From Shimia sp. SK013 (GTDB lineage: Bacteria > Pseudomonadota > Alphaproteobacteria > Rhodobacterales > Rhodobacteraceae), in NCBI RefSeq assembly GCF_001292625.1, contig NZ_LAJH01000016.1, positions 1 to 64,000 on the forward strand: DNA of 64,000 nucleotides. Direction: 5' to 3'. The notes under the pieces are model-generated. The model worked only from the letters and a program-made list of their open reading frames with translations, was not told the DNA's origin and did no database searches. Positions 1 through 7,565 of this stretch are shown one piece after another (position 1 is the stretch's first letter; every line of letters begins with the position of its first letter). The position numbers and the translations under genes were made by a program.

Positions 1-300
1 AGACACTCGCTTAGCAAAACAACACCATCTGTCTCAAAAGCCATGACGGGTTACAAACTAATCGTGATTGAAAATCCTTGCCGAAATGAATTTCCAAGTG
101 ACATTAAAACCCGCCGGAATGAAATGTTCGTGTAACCATAGATATTTCCTAGAAATAGGTACCCTTCCGTCAGTTGAGCGGCGAGCGGTAGCCATAAGGC
201 AGCAAAGGTCGTTTATATAAGACCCTTAGGCGCAACTATGGTTTCTGACGTTCGTTCGCTTTGGGCGAAATGTGGCGATACTCGATATGAGACACCAAAA
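1..300. other. intergenic, no gene seen
   Basis: I see no convincing coding region here. The stretch lies downstream of the PepSY-like gene, which ends at 301. It is AT-richer than its surroundings and contains a perfect 15-bp palindrome at 143-157 (TATTTC-CTA-GAAATA), which could be an operator for a gene beyond the left edge. A short plus-strand reading frame starting at 238 runs antisense into the PepSY-like gene and is not supported. Confidence 0.4.
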
Positions 301-606
301 TCAGTCGTCAGCCCGAAAAAGGATTCTTCCCCGTTGATTTATCAGCAAAACCTCACCTGTTTCTGGATGAACGTAAGCCTCAACGCGTTTGCCGTCGGGC
401 ATGTTTCCGTAAACCTCCCAGCATCCTCCGTCCTTTTTCATTCGGTTAACGGTCCAACCTTCGGCAACCATTAACTCCGTGAGCTCGGCCTCGGTCAACC
501 AGGCCTCGGCCGCGATCGGTTCACATTGGTACATTCCCGTAGAATGCGCCATCGTTGGCGCCGCGAGGGTGAGTGCGATAATCAGATTTCTCATAGCATA
601 TTCCAT
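301..606 (-). CDS. small secreted PepSY-like protein
   Basis: A protein of 101 residues with an N-terminal signal peptide (hydrophobic stretch after MRN, cleavage probably near A-H-S) and a mature part of about 80 residues. The mature part resembles a single PepSY domain: an acidic helix, then strand pairs around GGCWEVYGNMPDG and a C-terminal VHPETGEV turn. Family knowledge: PepSY proteins act in the periplasm or membrane and often accompany haem or ferric-reductase membrane proteins. The neighbour upstream is such a protein, with 3 bases between the two genes, so the two products probably work together. The second ATG at 594 has a slightly better ribosome-binding site and gives a cleaner signal peptide, so it may be the true start. 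Confidence 0.65.
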   Translation of the reverse strand: MEYAMRNLIIALTLAAPTMAHSTGMYQCEPIAAEAWLTEAELTELMVAEGWTVNRMKKDGGCWEVYGNMPDGKRVEAYVHPETGEVLLINQRGRILFRADD

Positions 607-609
607 TGA

Positions 610-1218
610 TCAGGCGGCCAATGCACGGCCGTGTTTGAAGTTTTTCCAAAGTCTATAGGTTTCAAGCCCTGCCAAAGGGATGAAATGAACAAGCGCCGGA
701 CCAAAGTTGTTGTGCACAAATATCCAGTGCAACAATGTCGCAATCGCGGCTACGTAGACCCAGCGCTGTAGGGTTTTCCAGTTTGGGCCCATTTGGCGTA
801 TCGACCAATCGTTTGACGTGGCAGCTAAGGGGACAAAGACGAAGAATGCCAGCCATCCGGTCCAGATCCCAAGGGCCAGGGCCTCGCCAAGGATCGCCTC
901 CAAACTTCCAATGTCCAAGACATAGAGGAGTGTGTGAAACGCCGCGTAAGCAAAGGCCGCGACGCCATAATATCTGCGTCGTTTCATCATCCAACGCCAA
1001 AATCCAGAGCCGGGGAACAACATACGCATCGGCGTAAGGATCATGGCAATGATGAGAAACCGCGCTGAGAATTCACCCGTAGGATGAAGCAGCATTTCTG
1101 TAACTGGCTGACCACCCGGTCCTGGTGCCCCAGATAACAAGGCAAGGACCATGGGGACCGAAGGCAGTGCAAGAAGTCCCCAGATAAAAAGCCGAGAATT
1201 TAGGATTTTTCGAAACAT
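610..1218 (-). CDS. YedZ/MsrQ-like ferric reductase transmembrane protein
   Basis: A 202-residue integral membrane protein with about five or six hydrophobic segments. It carries the arrangement typical of the ferric-reductase-like transmembrane family (YedZ/MsrQ group): RRRYYG, then a helix with His95, a TSNDWSIRQMG loop, and a helix with His164 and His169. Known family members bind b-type haem through such histidines and pass electrons across the inner membrane. MsrQ serves a periplasmic methionine sulfoxide reductase, but no msrP lies beside this gene, so the partner is unknown. It is sandwiched between a secreted luciferase-domain protein and a PepSY-like protein on the same strand, which suggests a shared periplasmic redox role (inference). 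Confidence 0.75.
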   Translation of the reverse strand: MFRKILNSRLFIWGLLALPSVPMVLALLSGAPGPGGQPVTEMLLHPTGEFSARFLIIAMILTPMRMLFPGSGFWRWMMKRRRYYGVAAFAYAAFHTLLYVLDIGSLEAILGEALALGIWTGWLAFFVFVPLAATSNDWSIRQMGPNWKTLQRWVYVAAIATLLHWIFVHNNFGPALVHFIPLAGLETYRLWKNFKHGRALAA

Positions 1219-1294
1219 TGGTTCCTCGCGAATTGGCGATACGTTTTACTTAATACGGGCGGGCGAGCCGTTTCCGTCGGAGTTTGCTTTGCAG

Positions 1295-1837
1295 CTACTT
1301 GGTTTCAACGGATTGGCCGGTCACGTATTCAAATGATGCAACGACCAGATCAAATACAACATCCAGTTCTTCGCGATTGAGCGGTGTAAAGATCATTACA
1401 AAGCCTTCCCAGCCGGGCCTTTGGTCAGCCCATGGGTGGCTTACAGCCCAACCTGCCGAAATCGCCTGTTCTGCGAGCTCCGGGGACAACGAGGCATGCA
1501 GACTTCCGTCGGGGTGTTGGTGCGCGAATTCTCGTCCGCCCACGATGACTTCGGGATGCTGAATTGTAACATCGTCGGAAATCCAAAACCCACGTGCGCC
1601 CGGCAATGAAATCACGGTTCGGCGAAGTTCTATGCCGGGAATGGCCGAGACGCGCGCCACCAGTTCATTGGAAAGTTCCGGGTTCGGTTCGACGCCGATC
1701 TGAATATGGGGAACGGAGTTGGTGGTCCGCGGTATTGGCGTGTCCCGCAGTGGCAAAATCAACGATTCCGCCAGCAGAGCAGAGGCCAGAAGATTGGTGA
1801 AAAGCGTCGCAACGCTAAGGATTATCCGATTTTTCAT
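1295..1837 (-). CDS. secreted luciferase-domain (PF17648-like) protein
   Basis: A 180-residue protein with a signal peptide (MKNRIILSV, hydrophobic to about residue 23). The mature region resembles what databases call the luciferase domain (PF17648): a Pro-Gly-Ile-Glu-Leu-Arg segment, an LPGARGFW segment, GREFAHQHPDGSLH at about residues 101-114, then a helix AEQAISAGWAVSHPW and a C-terminal VMIFTPLNREE. The biochemical function of this family is not established to my knowledge, and the name does not imply light emission here. The His-rich GREFAHQHP motif is the best candidate for a ligand or metal site. It lies 23 bases after the preceding gene and so is probably in the same operon. Confidence 0.6.
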   Translation of the reverse strand: MKNRIILSVATLFTNLLASALLAESLILPLRDTPIPRTTNSVPHIQIGVEPNPELSNELVARVSAIPGIELRRTVISLPGARGFWISDDVTIQHPEVIVGGREFAHQHPDGSLHASLSPELAEQAISAGWAVSHPWADQRPGWEGFVMIFTPLNREELDVVFDLVVASFEYVTGQSVETK

Positions 1838-1860
1838 CTTCTAGCCTCCGATCTAATTGT

Positions 1861-2352
1861 CTAGCCGTGGTAGGCTTGGCTTACGGCGAAACTGTCCTCA
1901 AACCAGTGCCAAAGAACGACTTTTCCGTCGCGGACTTTGGCGCGAAGTGCGAAAGTGAAGTCGCCAATTTCCTGCTCCGATTTGGTTGTTACCCCGTTCA
2001 TTTTTCCAAAGACCGCTACGGTATCCCCAGATGCAAAGGCATCTGTGTTTTCCCACATTGTGGTTTTGAAGTTCGAAGAGAAAACACCCAAGAATTCAAA
2101 AATTGCTTCTTTCCCAGTCGCACCGCCTATCCATGGCAAGCTAGGATCGCCTTCGTTCATCCAGACCATGTCGTCTGCCATCAGGTTTGCCATGGTTTCC
2201 ATATCGCCACCACCCATAGCCCCCATGAAGGACATAACGGTGTCAAATGTGGCTTTAGTCATGTCATCGTTGCTGGCGAGTACGGCTTTGGTTCCCAAAG
2301 TCGTGGCCAAAGTGGCTAGGCCTGCGGCCTTAATTGCGCTTCTTCTATCCAT
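1861..2352 (-). CDS. SnoaL/NTF2-like secreted protein
   Basis: The protein is 163 residues when started at the ATG at 2352, which has an AAGGA ribosome-binding site 7 bases upstream. A longer frame back to 2451 overlaps the preceding gene and is unlikely. The N-terminus MDRRSAIKAAGLATLATTLG resembles a Tat-type leader with a weak RR motif, followed by an Ala-rich stretch. The rest fits the NTF2/SnoaL cone fold: a helix with FDTVMSFMGAMGGGDMETM, a DDMVWMNEG strand, WIGGATGKEAIFEFL, and a C-terminal KVVLWHWFEDSF strand. Family members are ketosteroid-isomerase-like enzymes or ligand-binding proteins, and the substrate cannot be told. It is the second of two adjacent NTF2-like genes, probably an old duplication. 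Confidence 0.7.
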   Translation of the reverse strand: MDRRSAIKAAGLATLATTLGTKAVLASNDDMTKATFDTVMSFMGAMGGGDMETMANLMADDMVWMNEGDPSLPWIGGATGKEAIFEFLGVFSSNFKTTMWENTDAFASGDTVAVFGKMNGVTTKSEQEIGDFTFALRAKVRDGKVVLWHWFEDSFAVSQAYHG

Positions 2353-2380
2353 TGTTTTGTTCCTTTTCGTTGTTGTGGTA

Positions 2381-2851
2381 CTACCGGCCTGCAAGTTGTT
2401 GCAGGGCGCCGGCCCAATCTTCGACGTGGTAGGACCGAATGATCTTGCCATCGTCCAATTCGTGAATGTCGATTGTCAGGATGTCGAAGCTGCGACCTTG
2501 ACCGTCGACCCCAAATAATGGGCCAACCGGGGTGCCGGTTGCGCGGCTACGTACGACAACAAAATCGCCGTCTTGATGCATGGCCTGAACGGACCATTCC
2601 AAATCGGGAACCAGCTTTCCAAAGCCACCGATCTGACCCAGGAAACCTGCGGTGTCTTTGTTCTTGCCCGAATAGTCCCCGACGCTTTCCCAATCGTCTG
2701 TCACAGTTTCTTGGAAAGCTGCGACATGGGCCTCAGACCCTGGGTTGCTGAGAAGGTCATAAAATTTCTGAACTGTATCGGTGTCGCTGGCAAACGCGCT
2801 AGACGCGAACGTTGCGAATGCCGCAGTGGTGACAATGTGATGAAGTTTCAT
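2381..2851 (-). CDS. SnoaL-like polyketide-cyclase-family secreted protein
   Basis: This 156-residue protein has a clear Sec signal peptide (MKLHHIVTTAAFATFASSAFA, cleavage after AFA). The mature part matches the SnoaL/ester-cyclase type of NTF2-like fold: VQKFYDLLSNPGSEAHVAAFQE, then VTDDWESVGDYSG, VPDLEWSVQAMHQDGDFVVVRSR, and the typical ending with an IDIHELDDGKI strand and a YHVEDW strand. The family includes cyclases, hydrolases and many uncharacterised proteins. The export signal and the neighbouring NTF2-like, luciferase-domain and PepSY-like genes suggest a periplasmic set of proteins. The gene is 21 bases downstream of the DUF2218 gene. Confidence 0.75.
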   Translation of the reverse strand: MKLHHIVTTAAFATFASSAFASDTDTVQKFYDLLSNPGSEAHVAAFQETVTDDWESVGDYSGKNKDTAGFLGQIGGFGKLVPDLEWSVQAMHQDGDFVVVRSRATGTPVGPLFGVDGQGRSFDILTIDIHELDDGKIIRSYHVEDWAGALQQLAGR

Positions 2852-2872
2852 TTTGGTTTCCTTGGTTTGGTT

Positions 2873-3187
2873 TTATTGATCTAGGTCAGTTGGTCCGTCG
2901 CCCTGTGGTGCGCCGATCCATTCGAGTTGTGGATTTTCACGGAAAGCGAACCGTTCAAGGTGGCTCGTGACGACCCCTTTCAGTTTCCCCAGCTCTGGCG
3001 CGGTTTGGGCGGCAACGCGCAAGTTGAGCGTGCTGTCCGTTGCAAGAAGTTCGCAGCGCCCGAATGGGAAGTTGATCCAACCTGAACCGCCGTCCAACCC
3101 GGTTTCCAGTTTGCGACCGAAGTGATGGCACAGCGCGGCCATATACCTGCTGCCCTTTTCGGTTTCTAAAGTTGCCCGAGCGTTCAT
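2873..3187 (-). CDS. DUF2218 family protein
   Basis: A 104-residue cytoplasmic protein matching the DUF2218 pattern: ETEKGSRYMAALCHHFGRK near residues 9-27, a strand-rich middle with INFPFGRCEL, and a C-terminal VVTSHLERFAFRE segment. DUF2218 proteins are small and often found near iron-uptake genes, but no activity is established that I know of. It is the first gene of a minus-strand run extending to 301 and is divergent from the LysR regulator at 3283, so it is the likely promoter-proximal target of that regulator (inference). Confidence 0.75.
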   Translation of the reverse strand: MNARATLETEKGSRYMAALCHHFGRKLETGLDGGSGWINFPFGRCELLATDSTLNLRVAAQTAPELGKLKGVVTSHLERFAFRENPQLEWIGAPQGDGPTDLDQ

Positions 3188-3282
3188 CTTGCTGTTCCTT
3201 TGCGCTTGAAAAACAATTAGTTCGGCTGCATTGTTTTGAAAATTGACCCATTTCAGAAATCATAATTAGGCTGAACAGAACA
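3188..3282. promoter_or_regulatory. divergent promoter region of LysR gene and DUF2218 operon
   Basis: These 95 bases separate two divergent start codons and must hold both promoters. LysR-type regulators usually bind such spacers at T-N11-A sites. The sequence is AT-rich in its middle (3210-3260), but no single site stands out, so I do not assign one. Confidence 0.5.
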
Positions 3283-4167
3283 ATGATCGATCGCCTAAAA
3301 CATATGGCTGTGTTTGCACGCGTCGTGGACGAAGGAACGTTTCGTGCTGCGGCGAAAAGTGTGGGACTTGCACCGTCACGGGTCAGCGAAATTGTGACTG
3401 AGTTGGAAAACTACCTTGGTGCGACCCTTCTTTATCGGACCACGCGAAAGATTGCGCTGACCAATGAGGGACGTGTTTTTTACGCGCGCGCCGTTGAAAT
3501 GGTCCGCAGCGCCGAGACCGGGTTGAACGAGCTGAACGCGCTGGCATTGGATCCGGTCGGCGCTTTGCGGATATCTGTTCCAGCCTTTATGTCGTCATCG
3601 GGATTAATGACGTCTATGGGGGACTTCGCGACCAAGCATCCGCATGTCGCGCTTTCCATTTCGTTCACGGACGTTCCGGTGGACCTAATCGAAGATGGTT
3701 TCGACCTTAGTATTCGCGTGGGTTGGCTGGATGACAGTTCGATGATGTCACGTAAACTTGGACATCTTGAACGCGTTCTTGTTGCGGGCGCAGACTACGT
3801 GGCCAGTCGACCCGTTCCGAAACATCCCACTGACCTAGAGACTTGGGATTGGATTAGCTACGCACAGCGGTCGGACAACATTGCCTTCAAAAACCAAGCC
3901 GGGGAAGTGGTAAGAGTTTCCGGGAATTCCCAAATCCAAGTCGACAACGTTGACGCCCTTAGGCACCTAACATCCCAAAATTTGGGGGCCACCGTGATGC
4001 CCCGTTACCTTGCCGAAGACGCAATAAAGCGGGGAAAATATGCAGAGGTGATAGTCGATTGGAAGCTTAAGCCACTTGGCGTATTTGCGGTTTGGCCGGA
4101 TCAATTGAGACGGGAAAACTTAACAGTCCTGTTCGTCCGTTTCCTTGCCGATAACTTCGACAACTGA
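3283..4167 (+). CDS. LysR-family transcriptional regulator
   Basis: A 294-residue protein with the standard LysR layout. An N-terminal winged helix-turn-helix (about residues 5-62, with FRAAAKSVGLAPSRVSEIVTELE as the HTH) is followed by a periplasmic-binding-protein-like effector domain starting near residue 90 (GALRISVPAFMS). The HTH has the form seen in the subgroup that matches AaeR/DsdC-like regulators, but this does not identify a ligand. It is divergent from the DUF2218/SnoaL/luciferase-domain/YedZ-like operon and is the obvious candidate regulator for it. The ribosome-binding site before the ATG is weak, which is common for LysR genes. Confidence 0.85.
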   Translation: MIDRLKHMAVFARVVDEGTFRAAAKSVGLAPSRVSEIVTELENYLGATLLYRTTRKIALTNEGRVFYARAVEMVRSAETGLNELNALALDPVGALRISVPAFMSSSGLMTSMGDFATKHPHVALSISFTDVPVDLIEDGFDLSIRVGWLDDSSMMSRKLGHLERVLVAGADYVASRPVPKHPTDLETWDWISYAQRSDNIAFKNQAGEVVRVSGNSQIQVDNVDALRHLTSQNLGATVMPRYLAEDAIKRGKYAEVIVDWKLKPLGVFAVWPDQLRRENLTVLFVRFLADNFDN

Positions 4168-4475
4168 AAACGATATCGACAGTTGAAACGATCACCGCAC
4201 GATTTCCATTCTAGGGGTTCGCTCTTTCGGTGATAAAGGGGAAACGCGCAGGCACCCAAAGTCCAAAAAGAGAATATTTTGCATACAACGGCGACCAAGA
4301 TCGGAGGTAATTGACCTCATATTGGCCTAGCCAAAAGCACCTCCAACAACGGACATTAGTGCAATGCGCAGTGAAAGCCCACTCCGAGCCCATTTTAACC
4401 GATGCTGCGGCTTGAACGAATGGCCGCTCATTGAAATCGATGGCGTTGGCTGTTTTGAGCTTCTAATATGAAATC
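4168..4475. other. intergenic, no gene seen
   Basis: A 308-base spacer between the LysR gene and the phosphatase gene. No reading frame in it looks real. The part from about 4350 to 4435 (with CGGACATTAGTGCAATG and CCGATGCTGCGG) resembles degenerate intergenic sequence I associate with Roseobacter-group genomes. The promoter of the phosphatase gene must lie near its right end. Confidence 0.35.
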
Positions 4476-5189
4476 ATGGACAAAATTATCTACGCCATTG
4501 GCGATGTGCATGGTCGGGACGACCTGCTTCGCGACTTGCATGAACACATTCGCGATTACCACAAACTGATGCACTCTGGCAGAGATGCTGAGTTCATCCA
4601 CGTTGGCGATTATATCGACGGTGGCGCTCATAGTCGCGAAGTCATTGATCGGCTGATGTCCGGGCTAGGCGATTTTCAGATGACTTGCCTTCTCGGAAAT
4701 CACGAGGCGATGCTGCTGGAATGTCTGGCCACGGACAATCGACAGGCTTGGTACACTTGGCTTTCCAACGGAGGCGAGGAAACGCTGGCGTCCTTCGGAA
4801 TGTCTCTTCGCTTTGGTGGTTATGATCCAGACGAGCTTCGTGCATGCTTGGGTGAAGAAAGAATTGCTTGGCTGAAGTCGCTGCCTCTCTACAAAACCAT
4901 CGCCCCCTATCTCTTTGTTCATGCCGGGATCGCTCCGGGCGTACCAATCGATGAACAGCAACCCAAGGATATGCTTTGGATCAGATCGCGCTTCCTAGAA
5001 AGCGAAAAAGATCATGGATACGTCGTCGTGCACGGTCATACGCCTGGCGACGAACCTGTGGTTAAGACCAATCGGATTTGCATTGATACAGGTGCAACTT
5101 CGAACGGACTGTTGAGCGCGGCTGTTTTGCATGGAACCGCCGCTCCGGTTTTCTTGCGCGCAGTCGGTCGCCCCGGAAAAACCGCTTAG
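4476..5189 (+). CDS. PPP-family metallophosphoesterase (serine/threonine phosphatase-like)
   Basis: This 237-residue protein carries the three metal-binding motifs of the PPP phosphoesterase family in order: GDVHGRDD at about residues 8-15, GDYIDGG at about 46-52, and GNHEAM near residue 75. These are followed by a distal VHAGIAPG and a VVHGHTPG motif that supply the last histidine ligands. Such short bacterial forms act as serine/threonine phosphatases or as diadenosine tetraphosphate hydrolases (ApaH-like, PrpE-like), and the sequence alone does not decide. It is predicted to be cytoplasmic with two metal ions. It stands alone between two long spacers and so is probably monocistronic. Confidence 0.85.
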   Translation: MDKIIYAIGDVHGRDDLLRDLHEHIRDYHKLMHSGRDAEFIHVGDYIDGGAHSREVIDRLMSGLGDFQMTCLLGNHEAMLLECLATDNRQAWYTWLSNGGEETLASFGMSLRFGGYDPDELRACLGEERIAWLKSLPLYKTIAPYLFVHAGIAPGVPIDEQQPKDMLWIRSRFLESEKDHGYVVVHGHTPGDEPVVKTNRICIDTGATSNGLLSAAVLHGTAAPVFLRAVGRPGKTA

Positions 5190-5373
5190 GACTACCGAAA
5201 GCCGCCATTTGCACAGCCGCAGCGAATTGGCGCTTTGTCCGCAGAGCACCAGTTCCCCCAACTGCCGATTTTGCACTTGCAGCGAAGGTCCGGTCTGAGG
5301 AGTTGCACCGATGCGACATCGGATACTTGTTGAAGTCCAATTGGCAGCGATCCACACTCAGCTTCGGGCTTAT

Positions 5374-5396
5374 CCGGGGCGGAAAACCCGCCCCGG
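5374..5396 (-). terminator. stem-loop after the small hypothetical gene
   Basis: A perfect 9-bp GC stem (CCGGGGCGG/CCGCCCCGG) with a 5-base loop lies 9 bases beyond the stop codon of the gene ending at 5405. It lacks a clear T-tract, so it may be a weak or bidirectional terminator. Confidence 0.5.
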
Positions 5397-5404
5397 CGCA
5401 CCGG

Positions 5405-5602
5405 TCACTCGGTAACCGGATCGTCATCGCGGCGTGGGAAGGCGACCATCTCGACGTCGGGGAACATGCTGTGTTTGACGTTGATCGACGTGATGTTGCC
5501 GCGGTCGTCGGTGTTGACGAAGAGCACGCCGCAGCGGTCCCAGAAGTTCTTGCCGTCTTTTTCGCCGGATTTGACGTTCAGTTTCAGAGTTTGAGTAGCC
5601 AT
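5405..5602 (-). CDS. small conserved-looking hypothetical protein
   Basis: A 65-residue protein that I do not recognise. It starts MATQTLKLNVKSGEKDG, has an all-beta look (alternating hydrophobic strands LFVNTDDRG, ITSINVKHSMF, VEMVAFP) and ends in the acidic tail RRDDDPVTE. It resembles in style the small single-stranded-DNA or mobile-element proteins of the DUF736 sort, but I cannot show homology. A GC stem-loop follows the stop codon, and an AAAATGG context with upstream GAGGATC gives a plausible ribosome-binding site, so it is probably a real gene. Its place next to hipBA and a replication gene suggests that it belongs to the same island. Confidence 0.6.
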   Translation of the reverse strand: MATQTLKLNVKSGEKDGKNFWDRCGVLFVNTDDRGNITSINVKHSMFPDVEMVAFPRRDDDPVTE

Positions 5603-5872
5603 TTTTTGATCCTCACTTTGAGTGTTTCGATGAACATGACCAAAGCTGGTACCAAGGGGCTGTCAGCTAGAAACTTGCTTGGCGAGGAATGCGCTGGCGC
5701 AGGGGAATTTTCTTGTTGAAGCAGGGCATGCACCGCGTCTGACACGGCTGCCCGCTTATGTTCAGCAATCAGAAACACATCATTGAGGAACTGCTTATGG
5801 CGACAGCGACCTGACCTGATTTCGTTTGACCCGGAAAAGACGCATCTTCGCACCAAGCAAGGGCGACCAGCA

Positions 5873-7174
5873 TTAGTGCAACAGATGCAACCTAGCTTTC
5901 AGCGCGCCGTCGATCGAAGCAAGCAACGCCTCTGGGAAATCCTCTGGAAGCTGGTTGAACGTGGCCTCAATGATCGCGGGCGAGGTCTCCCGCAGTTCTT
6001 CGAACAGGCCCTGCACGACTGTGCGGGATAAGCCAGATTGAACTCCGGTCTCCACGATGTGGCGGCCAACGATGTTCGCCACCTTGTAGTGGTTCGAGTT
6101 GCCAAAATTCATGGCCAGTTTGAAGTATTTCCGCTCGATCTGCCGGGCGTCGACCGTCGTCTGAACCGTCAGGACGTCGTAGAGCGGCGTCATGCGGAAA
6201 CGCCCGCCGGGCAAGAGGCTGATACTGAAATTCTTGCCATGCCCGTCGGTCGCCCCCAGCAACCAGAACAGGACGTTCGCTTTGAAAAAGTCGTGCCGGT
6301 CTTTGTTGGGATCATCGCTCCCCAACAATAGATTCATGATATCTGAGATCCCTGGGCCGCCCTCGTTCTGGTACTTCTGGGTAGGCACAACGGACAATGC
6401 TTGGCAGCAATCTTCCTGCGGCAGACGGATCAAGCGGCCATCAGTCGTCCAGCGCCGATCAAAACGCTCAACCACCAAGGCTTTCTTGTCGCCAAACTGA
6501 GCCATTTCGACATTCGCGGTCCGAAGCCCAAACGCTTCCATCAGCTTGAGGCACAAGTATTCATTCTCAACGCTGTCGGACAGGTCCATGCCGTTAGGTA
6601 GTCTGCCGATTTGCGGTTTGATGATGTGCGTGGTTGGCGTCGTACCGGTTGGCTCAATCCACTGGCCATCCTTTCGGAGCAGCGCCGTTTTTTCCTGTGC
6701 GCCCGCGACAGAAATGCGAAAGTCATTCTCGCGGCGGATACCCAGTGGTGCGAGATCGAGGTCGCTCAGAATTGCCCCAATCTGAGCTTCATTCACACCT
6801 TCTCCAGTCAGCTCGGACATTGGCTGTGGCTCTTGCCCGTCGGGAAGGAACTGCAGCGCACCAATGCAGTCGCGCCCAATTTGTGACAGCAAGCTGAAGG
6901 CATCGACGCCTTCTGCCCCGACGCGTTCTGCGACCCTTCGACGGATGAGGTCACTGTCGGGCAACAGGTTATCAAAGACGGCCATCACAGGTGCGCCGAT
7001 GTAGCGGTTTTCCTGCAATGGTAACGATAGCGACACCGGCATCCTGTGCTCCCAGTCGAGCCAGTCTCGTGCATAGGCAAAACTGACGCCGCCTGAGGGC
7101 TCACGTACCAATTGACCCACGAGCCGCGAGTTCAGAAAGACGTTCAGCGGTGTGTAGCTGCGTTTGCGACCCAT
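5873..7174 (-). CDS. hipA: HipA serine/threonine kinase toxin
   Basis: A full-length HipA of 433 residues, close to the roughly 440 of the Escherichia coli protein. The N-subdomain-1 region is residues 10-110. The phosphorylated-loop motif RISVAGAQEKTALL spans about 153-166 with Ser155 at the autophosphorylation position, and the catalytic motif GATDGHGKNFSI has Asp310. The second metal-binding Asp333 lies in PLYDVLT. All catalytic residues of the family are present, so it should be active. Known HipA proteins phosphorylate glutamyl-tRNA synthetase or other targets and cause growth arrest; the target here is unknown. It follows hipB with a one-base gap. The antitoxin binds HipA and represses the operon through operators upstream of hipB. 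Confidence 0.95.
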   Translation of the reverse strand: MGRKRSYTPLNVFLNSRLVGQLVREPSGGVSFAYARDWLDWEHRMPVSLSLPLQENRYIGAPVMAVFDNLLPDSDLIRRRVAERVGAEGVDAFSLLSQIGRDCIGALQFLPDGQEPQPMSELTGEGVNEAQIGAILSDLDLAPLGIRRENDFRISVAGAQEKTALLRKDGQWIEPTGTTPTTHIIKPQIGRLPNGMDLSDSVENEYLCLKLMEAFGLRTANVEMAQFGDKKALVVERFDRRWTTDGRLIRLPQEDCCQALSVVPTQKYQNEGGPGISDIMNLLLGSDDPNKDRHDFFKANVLFWLLGATDGHGKNFSISLLPGGRFRMTPLYDVLTVQTTVDARQIERKYFKLAMNFGNSNHYKVANIVGRHIVETGVQSGLSRTVVQGLFEELRETSPAIIEATFNQLPEDFPEALLASIDGALKARLHLLH

Positions 7175-7175
7175 G

Positions 7176-7427
7176 TCAGAAAATGTCCTCTAACCCGTCT
7201 GATGTGCCTTTGCTGCGTTCGGTCACTGTAATCTCGAGGTCGAGTGCCGCGATCAAGTCAAATAGCGTTTCCAGCTTGGTGCCACCGCTGCCGTTCTCGA
7301 TCTTGGAGATCGTTTCCTGCCAGACACCGCTCATTGAGGCGAGCTCCTTCTGGGTCAGGTTCTTGGCCTTCCGAGCCTGGCGAATTGCGTGGCCCAAGTT
7401 TTTTGATGTACGAACGAGGTGCTTCAT
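7176..7427 (-). CDS. hipB: HipB-like XRE-family antitoxin
   Basis: An 83-residue protein when started at the ATG at 7427, which has an AGGAG ribosome-binding site. The longer frame from 7487 would read through two of the operators. It contains a typical Cro/C1 helix-turn-helix (about residues 14-68: IRQARKAKNLTQKELA, then VWQETISKIENG) and a short C-terminal tail GTSDGLEDIF. In characterised HipB proteins such a tail is unstructured and controls proteolysis. It should neutralise HipA and act as repressor of the hipBA operon. The three palindromes directly upstream fit that role. Confidence 0.92.
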   Translation of the reverse strand: MKHLVRTSKNLGHAIRQARKAKNLTQKELASMSGVWQETISKIENGSGGTKLETLFDLIAALDLEITVTERSKGTSDGLEDIF

Positions 7428-7448
7428 GGCGGTTCTCCTGCCACTCCA

Positions 7449-7520
7449 TATGACCTCTGGATCATAAATTGTCAATATGATCCCCAAATCATAAGAGCAC
7501 AGTATGATCTGTGCATCATA
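7449..7520. promoter_or_regulatory. three phased hipBA operators
   Basis: Three 18-bp palindromes of form TATGAT-N6-ATCATA lie at 7449-7466 (one mismatch, TATGAC), 7476-7493 and 7503-7520. Their starts are exactly 27 bp apart. They sit 22 to 93 bases upstream of the hipB start. HipB-type antitoxins bind such palindromes cooperatively, so this is very probably the autorepression region. The promoter should overlap it. Confidence 0.85.
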
Positions 7521-7565
7521 ATCTCAACAGCGCTGCAAGCTGTCTCCCAGACTTCGCCAATGCAC

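Noticed and set aside
5584..5856. Minus-strand 90-codon frame between the small hypothetical gene and hipA
   Set aside because: It overlaps the start of the 65-residue gene, has no clear ribosome-binding site and no recognisable motif. It could be a gene remnant of the island, but the evidence is too thin to list.
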